Positions 1 to 5,479 are shown, counted from the first letter of the stretch. The stretch is 6,196 bases of DNA from Synergistaceae bacterium (GCA_031271065.1 JAISWP010000051.1:1-6196); one strand, 5' to 3'. The notes: generated by a model not told the origin, from the letters alone. Numbers and translations: made by a program.

Positions 1-210
1 ATAAAATTCACCGGATCAAGCACCGTTACTAAAAATGGTAATGGTACAGTTACCGGCAGTGGAACAATCAACGGTAAATCGGTGGACGCATATTTTAATC
101 CCACCTCCACCTCCCCCTCCGGCTCCAGCAGCCCCGGCTGCAGCGCGGGCTTTGGCCTGATTCCGCTCGCGGCGGCAGCTTACGTCCTAACCAGGCGCAG
201 GGCGGCGTAA
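1..210 (+). CDS. C-terminal end of a surface/secreted protein with Synergist-CTERM sorting signal (5' partial)
   Basis: Only the last 69 residues are in the window; the reading frame is open from base 1 and ends at TAA 208-210. Residues 1-33 are rich in Thr, Gly, Asn and Val with alternating polar/hydrophobic residues, as in beta-rich surface proteins. Residues 34-45 are a Ser/Thr/Pro linker, then a Gly-Cys pair (Cys47), a hydrophobic helix at about 49-63 and a basic tail (three Arg at 65-67). Linker, Gly-Cys, one membrane helix, Arg cluster is the Synergist-CTERM pattern, a presumed C-terminal sorting signal that is processed and anchors the protein at the envelope. By analogy with other Cys-containing CTERM signals the Cys may be modified, which is inference. 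The function of the main body is unknown because it lies upstream. The tail call is firm; the phylum follows from it. Confidence 0.8.
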   Translation: MKFTGSSTVTKNGNGTVTGSGTINGKSVDAYFNPTSTSPSGSSSPGCSAGFGLIPLAAAAYVLTRRRAA

Positions 211-244
211 ACCGCCGGCTCGGGCTCCTCAGCGGATAAATCAT

Positions 245-277
245 CGCGGCGGCCGTCCGCACAGGACGGCCGCCGCG
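245..277. repeat. Perfect 14-bp stem hairpin downstream of the surface-protein gene
   Basis: Bases 245-258 are the exact reverse complement of 264-277, leaving a 5-base loop (GCACA). The stem is almost all G/C and so very stable. It starts 35 bases after the stop codon. There is no T run directly after it on either strand, so it is not a textbook intrinsic terminator. It may act as a 3'-end stabiliser, or as the first part of a two-hairpin stop together with 304-350. Its arms share sequence with the next hairpin. Confidence 0.7.
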
Positions 278-303
278 CGTTGCTCCGGGCCGCCGAGGCC
301 TCC

Positions 304-350
304 CCGTCCGGCGAACCGGCCCGCGGTCTGCCGGACGGCCCGCGAGTTTT
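304..350 (+). terminator. Candidate intrinsic terminator of the surface-protein gene
   Basis: Bases 304-312 (CCGTCCGGC) pair perfectly with 330-338 (GCCGGACGG), and CCG/CGG at 316-318 and 324-326 can extend the structure inside the 17-base loop. A TTTT run follows at 347-350, eight bases after the stem. The gap between stem and T run is longer than in a strong terminator, so termination on the plus strand is plausible but not certain. It lies about 95 bases after the stop codon at 210, behind the first hairpin. Confidence 0.45.
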
Positions 351-467
351 GCGCGTAATTTTTGACAGTACCTTCATCCAAACACGGCAATACCGGACGT
401 ATCCTACACGCGCCCGTTTTTTCAAATCCGTTCAGAATCATTTTGAGACAGCAAAGCAGTCTTGTTA

Positions 468-496
468 TTGACTTTATTCATAAGACGTATTAAGAT
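468..496 (+). promoter_or_regulatory. Sigma70-type promoter of the GntR-PTS operon
   Basis: A -35 box TTGACT (468-473, 5 of 6 consensus bases) and a -10 box TAAGAT (491-496, 4 of 6) are separated by exactly 17 bases. Transcription would start near 502-503, leaving a leader of about 24 bases before the ATG at 526, with the ribosome binding site AAGGATGG at 511-518 inside it. No other good promoter is seen before the EIIA gene, so this one probably drives the whole operon. Confidence 0.7.
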
Positions 497-503
497 GTAT
501 TAC
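487..503. promoter_or_regulatory. Candidate operator: inverted repeat over the -10 box
   Basis: GTATTAAGATGTATTAC reads as an imperfect palindrome of the form GTAnTA-N5-TAnTAC, centred on base 495. It covers the -10 box and the predicted start of transcription. HutC-type GntR regulators usually bind short AT-rich palindromes with GT...AC ends, and this gene's own product is such a regulator. Autorepression through this site is therefore a reasonable inference. The half sites are short, so chance cannot be excluded. Confidence 0.45.
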
Positions 504-525
504 ACATTTTAAGGATGGTAAAAAA

Positions 526-1251
526 ATGAACGGCATTCGCGTGAACAATGTGATCCCTCTGTATCAGCGTTTGTATGACTACATCAGAGAGCGTATCGAC
601 GGCGGGGAATATCGCCCGGGCGACAGGATCCCGTCGGAAAGCGCCCTCTGCGCTATGTTGAATGTGAGCAGGGTGACGGCCCGCAGCGCCCTTCAAAAAT
701 TGGCCGACGACGGCATTCTCGTCAAATCGCACGGCAGAGGGACATTCGTCGCGGTACCCGCTTTTGTCGAAAGTATGGACGCTAAGGGCAGCTTCACGGA
801 ATCCTGTATCAAGATGAACGCGAAGCCGAACACACGGTTGATCTCGCGGGAGATCGTCCCCTTGCAGAATAAAATAGCCGTGGTCCTCGGAGCGCCGGAC
901 GGAAGCGGCGCGATATGCCTCAAGCGTCTCAGGCTGGTAGACGGCCAGCCCGTGATATTCGAAGAGGATTATTTCGGGATGGGGTACGCGTTTTTGCTGA
1001 AGGAAGAACTCGAAAATGTATCCCTATTCAGTCTCATCCAAAAAAAAATGGGGCTGGCCCCGATAAAATTCGACAATTACTTCGATGTGAGCGAAGCCGG
1101 CTGCGAACACGCGGCCCATCTGGAATGTGGGGAGGGCGCGCCTCTCCTCAGGGTCCGGCAGACGGTGAAGGCCATTGACAATCAGGCAATGTATTTTAAC
1201 GAACAATATATAAGGTCCGACCGTTATAAATACGCGGTCTGCTCGTCATGA
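526..1251 (+). CDS. GntR-family (HutC subfamily) transcriptional regulator with UTRA effector domain
   Basis: A 241-residue protein of normal length for the HutC subfamily. Residues 11-76 are the winged helix: the PLYQRLYDYI opening, PGDRIPSES around 31-39, the recognition helix near 46-60 (NVSRVTARSALQKL) and the wing GRGTFV at 70-75. Residues about 90-235 match a UTRA ligand domain, with the usual paired pattern of an Arg-rich strand followed by a xDGxPV turn and E-D-Y-F (138-150), and the closing FNEQYIRSDRYKY segment (224-236). Such regulators are mostly repressors released by a small metabolite, often a phosphosugar. ATG at 526 follows AAGGATGG (511-518) at 7 bases. It is first in the operon, 59 bases before EIIA, so it probably controls the PTS genes and itself. 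The effector is not visible from sequence. Confidence 0.93.
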   Translation: MNGIRVNNVIPLYQRLYDYIRERIDGGEYRPGDRIPSESALCAMLNVSRVTARSALQKLADDGILVKSHGRGTFVAVPAFVESMDAKGSFTESCIKMNAKPNTRLISREIVPLQNKIAVVLGAPDGSGAICLKRLRLVDGQPVIFEEDYFGMGYAFLLKEELENVSLFSLIQKKMGLAPIKFDNYFDVSEAGCEHAAHLECGEGAPLLRVRQTVKAIDNQAMYFNEQYIRSDRYKYAVCSS

Positions 1252-1294
1252 GCGAAGGCGCGCGTCAGAAGCGGATAACCGGATGACCGAACGC

Positions 1295-1302
1295 GGGGAG
1301 GT
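1295..1302 (+). promoter_or_regulatory. Ribosome binding site that selects the TTG start of EIIA
   Basis: GGGGAGGT lies 8 bases before the TTG at 1311. The ATG at 1303 touches this site, is too close to use, and runs into a stop after three codons (ATG GAC AAT TGA). The TTG is in frame with the ASHG active-site motif and gives the normal EIIA N-terminus. Confidence 0.75.
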
Positions 1303-1310
1303 ATGGACAA

Positions 1311-1733
1311 TTGACGCACATCATTCTGGCAAGTCATGGGAATTTCGCTGAAGGCGTCAAGCACGCGCTCGGTGTGATACTGGGCGGCGCTGCGGACGCA
1401 GTCGAAACGTACGGGCTTCACCCGGGCGCCTCCGCCGCGGATTGCGTTCTCCGGGTGAGGGAACGCGCGGATTCATCGCCCGGCGAACAGTTCATAGTGG
1501 TTACGGATATTGCGGGAGGAAGCGTGTGCAGCGAGTTCCTGTCGCTTGCGGGATATCCTAACGTGATAATACTGTCCGGCATGAACCTGGCGCTGGCGCT
1601 GGAAATCGTCATGAACAAGGAGGAGGTGTTCGACGAAGGGGCGATCGAGAACGCCGTAACGGCCGCGAGGGAGGGCATCCGCCGCATTGACGGGGAAACC
1701 TTGAGAGGACATGAGAAAGGGGGAGACTTTTGA
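1311..1733 (+). CDS. PTS system, mannose/fructose/sorbose-family EIIA component
   Basis: A 140-residue stand-alone EIIA domain. It takes phosphate from HPr and passes it to EIIB in the cytoplasm. The N-terminus HIILASHGNFAEG carries the phospho-accepting His9, at the same place as His10 in E. coli ManX. VVTDIAGGSV at 63-72 corresponds to the family's TDLFGGSP loop, with Asp66 as the conserved acid near the active His; the loop itself is divergent (IA for LF, V for P). LSGMNLALALEI (89-100) matches the usual SGxNxPxxLE segment. The start is TTG, set by GGGGAGGT at 1295-1302. The stop TGA (1731-1733) overlaps the TTG start of the BtpA-like gene by four bases, indicating coupled translation. EI and HPr are not in the window. 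Confidence 0.92.
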   Translation: MTHIILASHGNFAEGVKHALGVILGGAADAVETYGLHPGASAADCVLRVRERADSSPGEQFIVVTDIAGGSVCSEFLSLAGYPNVIILSGMNLALALEIVMNKEEVFDEGAIENAVTAAREGIRRIDGETLRGHEKGGDF

Positions 1734-2500
1734 GCGGCGGCAAAACTCGTGACGGCGTGTGTATCCTGGGGATATACAAGCCGGTCTTCGCAATGCTGCA
1801 TCTGAAAGGCTCGGGCAGGAGCGGCAGGATCGAACGGATGGCGCGCGAACTTGACATATACCGGGAGTCCGGGATCGACGGGATCATAGTCGAGAACTAC
1901 TTCGGCGATGAAGGCGACGCGGAGGCCGCGCTGGACTGCCTCAGAAGCGGTGATTTCGGACAATCGGGCATGAAACTGGGCGTAAACGTCCTGAACAACG
2001 ACGGGCTGGGCTTCGGCATGGCCGTAAAATACCGCGCGGATTTCATTCAGCTCGACTCGGTGTCCGGACATCTCCCTCCTGACAGGGACGACGAGTTTCA
2101 TCGATTCATCCTCGACCGGAGGTCCGTTTGCGAGGCAAAGGTTTTCGGAGGCGTTCGTTTCAAATACCAGCCTTACAAATCAGGCAGGAGCGTCGCGGAG
2201 GACCTGGAGATCGGAATGACGCGATGCGACGCGGTGGTAGTCACGCAGGACGCCACCGGGCAGGAGGTCTCCATGGAAAAAATAACGGAGTTCCGCGGCC
2301 TGCTGGGCGATTTCCCCCTGATAGCGGGGGCGGGCATGACGCCGGAGAACTGCGCGAGACAGCTGGCGCTGGTCGATGGCGTCATCGCGGGGAGTTATTT
2401 CAAGGATACCTATAAGGCGGACGGGGACGTCTGCGCCAGTCACTGCGCGGCGTTCATGGATGCCGTAAATAGCGTGAGAAAGGAGTGCGATGCCGCGTGA
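1730..2500 (+). CDS. BtpA/SgcQ-family TIM-barrel protein within the PTS operon
   Basis: A 256-residue soluble protein. Family hallmarks in order: KPVFAMLHLKG (17-27), GIDGIIVENYFG (48-59), LGVNVLNND (83-91), DFIQLDSVSG (104-113), CDAVVVTQDATG (166-177), LIAGAGMTPENC (197-208) and VDGVIAGSYFK (215-225). The last two resemble the phosphate-binding C-terminal loops of (beta/alpha)8 barrels. BtpA was named for a thylakoid photosystem I biogenesis factor, and SgcQ is encoded with PTS genes in E. coli; the chemistry is not settled. As the only enzyme-like gene in this operon it may act on the phosphorylated import product (inference). The segment around 136-152 has YQP where I expect a KH-type motif in BtpA, so it is a divergent member. 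The TTG start overlaps the EIIA stop (TTGA) and follows an AAGGGGGAG site; the EIIB start overlaps its stop. Confidence 0.8.
   Translation: MSGGKTRDGVCILGIYKPVFAMLHLKGSGRSGRIERMARELDIYRESGIDGIIVENYFGDEGDAEAALDCLRSGDFGQSGMKLGVNVLNNDGLGFGMAVKYRADFIQLDSVSGHLPPDRDDEFHRFILDRRSVCEAKVFGGVRFKYQPYKSGRSVAEDLEIGMTRCDAVVVTQDATGQEVSMEKITEFRGLLGDFPLIAGAGMTPENCARQLALVDGVIAGSYFKDTYKADGDVCASHCAAFMDAVNSVRKECDAA
2480..2485 (+). promoter_or_regulatory. Ribosome binding site that selects the GTG start of EIIB
   Basis: AAGGAG at 2480-2485 overlaps the GTG at 2485, ruling that one out as a start. The GTG at 2497 lies 11 bases downstream and overlaps the BtpA-like stop as GTGA. It gives an N-terminus (MIKLVRVDHRLVHGQV) like that of other EIIB proteins of this family. 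The spacing is slightly long; translational coupling may help. Confidence 0.65.
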
Positions 2501-2967
2501 TAAAGCTCGTCAGGGTCGACCATCGCCTTGTTCATGGTCAAGTGGCGTTCTCGTGGACTAAATATCTCGACGCCGACTGCATATTGATCGCCAATGACGC
2601 GCTGACCCGCAACGAGCTCAAACGGAGCGCCATGAAGCTGGCCACCCCATCCGGGGTCAAGCTCGTCATGAAATCCGTAGACGACTCGATAACCGCGCTG
2701 AACAGCGGGGTGACGGACAAATACAAGCTCATGATACTGCTCGAATCCGTCGAGGACGCGTATCGCGTCACTGAGAAAGTGAAATTTATAAAAAGCATCA
2801 ACCTGGGCGGGATGAAAAGCGCCGCGAACCGCAGGCAGATTTCCAAAGCGGTTCACGTCAGCGACGAAGATGTGACGCTGCTGAAGAAGATGCGCTCAGA
2901 AGGAGTGGAGTTTGAAATTCGGCTGGTGCCGAACGACGTCGAACAGGATCCGATGAAACTCATATAG
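2497..2967 (+). CDS. PTS system, mannose/fructose/sorbose-family EIIB component
   Basis: A 156-residue cytoplasmic EIIB domain of normal length. VRVDHRLVHGQVAFSW (5-20) is the family's active-site signature; His13 in LVHGQV is the residue phosphorylated by EIIA, which then passes phosphate to the substrate entering through EIIC/EIID. Further matches are the IANDAL segment (31-36), LKRSAMKLATPSGVKL (41-56), LMILLESVEDA (78-88), INLGGMKS (101-108) and a C-terminal EFEIRLVPND (138-147). The GTG at 2497 is preferred to the in-frame GTG at 2485, which lies inside the ribosome binding site and would add four residues absent from relatives. It overlaps the BtpA-like gene by four bases and is followed after 30 bases by EIIC. 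Confidence 0.92.
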   Translation: MIKLVRVDHRLVHGQVAFSWTKYLDADCILIANDALTRNELKRSAMKLATPSGVKLVMKSVDDSITALNSGVTDKYKLMILLESVEDAYRVTEKVKFIKSINLGGMKSAANRRQISKAVHVSDEDVTLLKKMRSEGVEFEIRLVPNDVEQDPMKLI

Positions 2968-2997
2968 CCGCGCGGAAACGCTAAAAGGAGGTAAAAC

Positions 2998-3765
2998 ATG
3001 GACACCGCTCTGTTTCAAGCTGTAGTATTGGGTCTCATAGCGTTTTTTGGTTACATGCACTCGTTCATGGGAAGCACCATGCACAACCGCCCCATAATAA
3101 TAGCGCCGCTCGTAGGTTTGCTCTTCGGCGACCTGCAGAAGGGCATAATGATAGGGGCCACCCTCGAACTCATCTGGATGGGGGCGTTCCCCATCGGGGC
3201 CAGCAACCCGCCTGATATGGTATCCGGCGCGATCATCGGGACGGCGTTCGCCATAATAAGCAATCAGGACACCCCGGCGGCCGTAGCCCTGGCTGTGCCG
3301 ATAGCCTCGCTCGTGCTGATCTTTGACAACATGCTGATGACGTTTTTCATCCCTTTCCTGTCATCGAAAGCCGACAAATACGCCGAGGAGGGTGATTTCA
3401 GGGGCGTGGAGAAAATGCACCTCATCGCCGTCCTGGGGGTCAAAGGCCTCCTGTCGGCCATAGTGGCTCTGGGATTTTACCTCGGCGCCCCGTCCGTTAC
3501 ATCCATCCTGTCGTCCATCCCCGAGTTCGTGACGGAAGGGTTGAACGTGGCGACCGGCCTGCTCCCGGCCATAGGCTTCGCGATGCTCGCTAAAATGATC
3601 ATGAATAAAAAGCTGCTCCCTTTCTTCCTGCTCGGTTTTCTCCTTACGTCGTACATGAAGATATCCGTGCTGGGAGTAGCCCTTTTCGGCGTGGTCATAG
3701 CCATGCTCGTCGCCGGGGCTGATAAAAAAATCGAGGGAGGCGCTGTGGATGACAATGAATTCTAA
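2998..3765 (+). CDS. PTS system, mannose/fructose/sorbose-family EIIC component (membrane)
   Basis: A 255-residue inner-membrane protein, near the usual 255-270. Hydrophobic segments cover about 5-20, 32-45, 50-65, 73-90, 95-122, 142-163, 185-202, 205-222 and 224-240. The conserved core RPIIIAPLVGLLFGDLQKGIM-type region (31-51), then IGATLELIWMGAFPIGAS and NPPD (52-73), is the family signature in the substrate pathway. The charged stretch SKADKYAEEGDF (123-134) plus a nearby HL matches the usual loop before the second half. Together with EIID it forms the translocation channel. The ATG at 2998 follows a near-perfect AAAAGGAGGT (2983-2992), the strongest ribosome binding site in the operon, fitting a need for more membrane component. 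The 3' end overlaps EIID by 17 bases. Confidence 0.94.
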   Translation: MDTALFQAVVLGLIAFFGYMHSFMGSTMHNRPIIIAPLVGLLFGDLQKGIMIGATLELIWMGAFPIGASNPPDMVSGAIIGTAFAIISNQDTPAAVALAVPIASLVLIFDNMLMTFFIPFLSSKADKYAEEGDFRGVEKMHLIAVLGVKGLLSAIVALGFYLGAPSVTSILSSIPEFVTEGLNVATGLLPAIGFAMLAKMIMNKKLLPFFLLGFLLTSYMKISVLGVALFGVVIAMLVAGADKKIEGGAVDDNEF

Positions 3766-4558
3766 AATAGGGAGAAAGGAATTCTGGCAGTCATACAGGA
3801 GATCGTGTTCCCTGGACGCCTCCTGGAATTACGAAAGAATGCAGAATCTCGCGTTCGCTTATATGATGATACCGATCATCAGGGCCGTGTGCAGGACAAA
3901 GGAGGAGATAGGCCGCGCGCTGAAGCGCCACCTCGAGTTCTTCTCCACGACTCCGCATATATGCACTCTCTTAGTCGGCATAATGGGCGCGATGGAAGAG
4001 GCGAATCAAAACGACGGGGAATTCGAAGAGAGTTCGATAAACGCCGTAAAGGCATCCCTCATGGGGCCGATGGCAGGCATAGGCGACTCCCTCATCTGGG
4101 GTACGCTGCGGGTGATAGCGGCCGGGATAGCGATATCGTTCTCCATGAACGGGAGCGTGGCAGGCCCGGTGCTGTTCTTCGCGATAATCAACATCCCATG
4201 CTTCGCGCTGCGTTATTTCTGCCTCAAACAGGGGCTGCAGGTGGGGACGAATTTCCTGCTCAGCATGAGCAAGACCAGCATAATGCAGAGGCTGACTGAA
4301 GGCACCTCCATACTCGGGCTCATGGTAATAGGCTCAATGGTCTCCTCCATGATTTACTTTGAGCTTACGATGCAGGTGGGGAGCGGCGATTTCGCCCAGC
4401 CCCTGCAGGACTATTTCAACGAGATAATGCCCGGCATATTGCCGCTCGCGGCATTCGGGGCGATGTATTATCTGCTCGACAGGAAATTCAAAACGACGAC
4501 GCTGCTCGCGTGGGTATTCGCCCTCTCGGTAATAGGCAAATATTTCGGCGTCCTTTAA
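3749..4558 (+). CDS. PTS system, mannose/fructose/sorbose-family EIID component (membrane)
   Basis: A 269-residue membrane protein of normal family length. SWNYERMQNLAFAY (25-38) is the EIID N-terminal signature; EFFSTTPH (63-70), then VGIMGAMEE (76-84), SLMGPMAGIGDSLIWGTLR (103-121) and GTSILGLMVIGSMVSS (185-200) follow in the usual order. Hydrophobic segments are at about 118-135, 137-156, 186-205, 228-243 and 250-267. It pairs with EIIC; the pair is specific to the mannose family of PTS transporters. The ATG at 3749 is chosen because GAGGGAGG (3733-3740) sits 8 bases upstream; the start lies inside the end of EIIC. The ATG at 3755, two codons on, cannot be ruled out. It is the last gene of the operon, with a terminator 18 bases after the stop. 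No substrate-processing enzyme follows. Confidence 0.94.
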   Translation: MTMNSKIGRKEFWQSYRRSCSLDASWNYERMQNLAFAYMMIPIIRAVCRTKEEIGRALKRHLEFFSTTPHICTLLVGIMGAMEEANQNDGEFEESSINAVKASLMGPMAGIGDSLIWGTLRVIAAGIAISFSMNGSVAGPVLFFAIINIPCFALRYFCLKQGLQVGTNFLLSMSKTSIMQRLTEGTSILGLMVIGSMVSSMIYFELTMQVGSGDFAQPLQDYFNEIMPGILPLAAFGAMYYLLDRKFKTTTLLAWVFALSVIGKYFGVL

Positions 4559-4576
4559 AACGGCCGTAATCAAAAG

Positions 4577-4606
4577 GGAGCCTCGGGACACTCTTCCCGA
4601 GGCTCC
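4577..4606. terminator. Bidirectional intrinsic terminator between the PTS operon and the prepilin gene
   Basis: GGAGCCTCGGGA (4577-4588) pairs perfectly over 12 bases with 4595-4606, with a 6-base loop. Read on the minus strand the stem is followed at once by CTTTTGATT, a good terminator for the prepilin-like gene. On the plus strand T runs come later (TTTT 4613-4616 and seven T at 4624-4630), so it also serves EIID but with a less ideal T tract. The genes converge on it. Confidence 0.85.
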
Positions 4607-4636
4607 TCTGCGGTTTTGGCCCCTTTTTTTGCGGCG

Positions 4637-5155
4637 TTACCTGACTCTTATATAGGCGCTTTCGTCTTCGTCGTCCAGCACTATCTCATAATCACCGGCC
4701 TGAGCGTCGAGCACCTCGATCATCACGTCTTTTGCCCTTTCCGCGTTGGCCGGCAGATTCCAGGTGCCTGTAAAACCGATATATATGTCGTCCGGATTCG
4801 GTGAGACCGTCGAAGCGTCTCCCGTCTGCACGTCTATATTACCGTATCTTGCCGTTTCATCCGCGAGGCTGCGGTCGATGTAGAAACCCAGAAGATCGCG
4901 CAGCTCGGCCGGGTTCGCGGACGCGACAGTGATGCCCGGCATCTGCTGGGTGTCCGCGTAACACGCGAGCCACGCGCTGCGCAGGGATTGGAGCGTCCTT
5001 ATCAGCCGGCGGGCTTCCGTCTGGGCGTTGGTGCTGTCGAGCATATTGGCTCCGCTCAAGGTCACGATGGCCATCAGTATAGCTATGAGCACAATCACGA
5101 GCAGCAGTTCCACCAGTGAGAATCCTTCGTTTTTGCCTCTTCTGAAAAAAGCCAT
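4637..5155 (-). CDS. Type IV prepilin-like protein (N-terminal methylation motif)
   Basis: A 172-residue protein with a short basic leader (MAFFRRGKNEG) followed by the class III signal FSLVELLLVIVLIAILMAI. Prepilin peptidase should cut between Gly11 and Phe12; Glu16 is the Glu5 of the mature pilin, and the first mature residue would be N-methylated. Residues 12-33 form the hydrophobic alpha1 helix; the rest is a soluble head with no family I can name. The ATG at 5155 is the only plausible start because an in-frame TAG lies directly upstream. GGAAGGG (5168-5174) is its likely ribosome binding site, 12 bases away, which is long. It stands alone with its own promoter and terminator; no secretin, ATPase or peptidase gene is nearby. 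It could be a minor pilin, a type II secretion pseudopilin or a pilus-linked surface protein. Confidence 0.85.
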   Translation of the reverse strand: MAFFRRGKNEGFSLVELLLVIVLIAILMAIVTLSGANMLDSTNAQTEARRLIRTLQSLRSAWLACYADTQQMPGITVASANPAELRDLLGFYIDRSLADETARYGNIDVQTGDASTVSPNPDDIYIGFTGTWNLPANAERAKDVMIEVLDAQAGDYEIVLDDEDESAYIRVR

Positions 5156-5202
5156 CTAAAGTCATCGCCCTTCCGAACCTGATGATAATAAATCACTCAT
5201 AT

Positions 5203-5230
5203 ATTATACGGGAAAATTGTCCCGATGCAA
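5203..5230 (-). promoter_or_regulatory. Promoter of the prepilin-like gene
   Basis: On the minus strand a -35 box TTGCAT (5225-5230, 4 of 6) and a perfect -10 TATAAT (5203-5208) are separated by 16 bases. Transcription should start near 5196, giving a leader of about 40 bases before the ATG at 5155. Confidence 0.75.
5209..5224. promoter_or_regulatory. Palindrome filling the spacer of the prepilin promoter (candidate operator)
   Basis: CGGGACAATTTTCCCG on the minus strand matches its own reverse complement at 14 of 16 bases: arms CGGGA/TCCCG around an AATT core, with a single mismatched pair. It occupies exactly the 16 bases between the -35 and -10 boxes. A dimeric protein bound there would block RNA polymerase. 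It does not look like a site I can assign to a known regulator. Confidence 0.5.
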
Positions 5231-5402
5231 TAGTCTGACAGAATCATACAGGATAAGTTCAACGTCTTGATATCAGCTGCGAAACTTAAGTGAATAAAGC
5301 CATCGTATCGATTCATTTTGATTTTAAGCCAAACCTCCCTCCCGCAGGTTCGATTCAGGCCCGCGAAGCCCTCCGTTCCATCGGGGACGGATAAAAGCGT
5401 CT

Positions 5403-5432
5403 TTGACTTGAGATTGGAATTGGGGATAGAAT
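5403..5432 (+). promoter_or_regulatory. Candidate sigma70-type promoter of the peroxiredoxin gene
   Basis: TTGACT (5403-5408, 5 of 6) and TAGAAT (5427-5432, 5 of 6) are 18 bases apart. Transcription would start near 5439, giving a leader of about 125 bases. This is the better of two candidates by consensus match. Confidence 0.6.
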
Positions 5433-5479
5433 AAGCGCTGCGGTTTGAGTGTTTGGTAAAACGCGGGTTACGTTGTTAA

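Larger units (their letters stand above)
211..467. other. Intergenic region with tandem GC-rich hairpins
   Basis: No convincing gene is seen between the stop of the partial surface-protein gene and the promoter of the GntR-type regulator. The left part (about 211-346) is very GC-rich and holds two strong hairpins, listed separately. The right part (about 347-467) becomes AT-richer. It contains T runs at 347-350 and 417-422; the latter follows only a weak stem, so a second transcription stop there is possible but not strong. A consensus TTGACA at 362-367 has no good -10 at the right distance. Small open frames on either strand here have no ribosome binding site or recognisable product. Confidence 0.6.

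Noticed and set aside
362..391. Perfect -35 box TTGACA upstream of the regulator
   Set aside because: At 16-18 bases downstream there is no acceptable -10 (best is GGCAAT), and the promoter at 468-496 is better and closer to the gene.
1248..1314. Short frames after the GntR gene: 12 codons from ATG 1248 (overlapping the stop as ATGA) and three codons from ATG 1303
   Set aside because: No ribosome binding site at a usable distance and no product features. They could only matter for translational coupling to EIIA, for which there is no further evidence.
1418..2101. Minus-strand open frame (227 codons) opposite EIIA and the BtpA-like gene
   Set aside because: It is antisense to two recognised genes, has no family motif and spans their junction, so it is a shadow frame.
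4857..5165. Minus-strand frame from ATG 5165 overlapping the prepilin gene
   Set aside because: Its ATG is closer to the GGAAGGG site, but the translation is Arg-rich with no motif, while the ATG at 5155 gives an unmistakable prepilin.
5347..5356. GGTTCGATTC, like the T-loop of a tRNA or a phage attachment core
   Set aside because: The flanks cannot form a five-base T stem (CAGG on both sides is a direct, not inverted, repeat), and there is no acceptor stem, CCA end or integrase gene.
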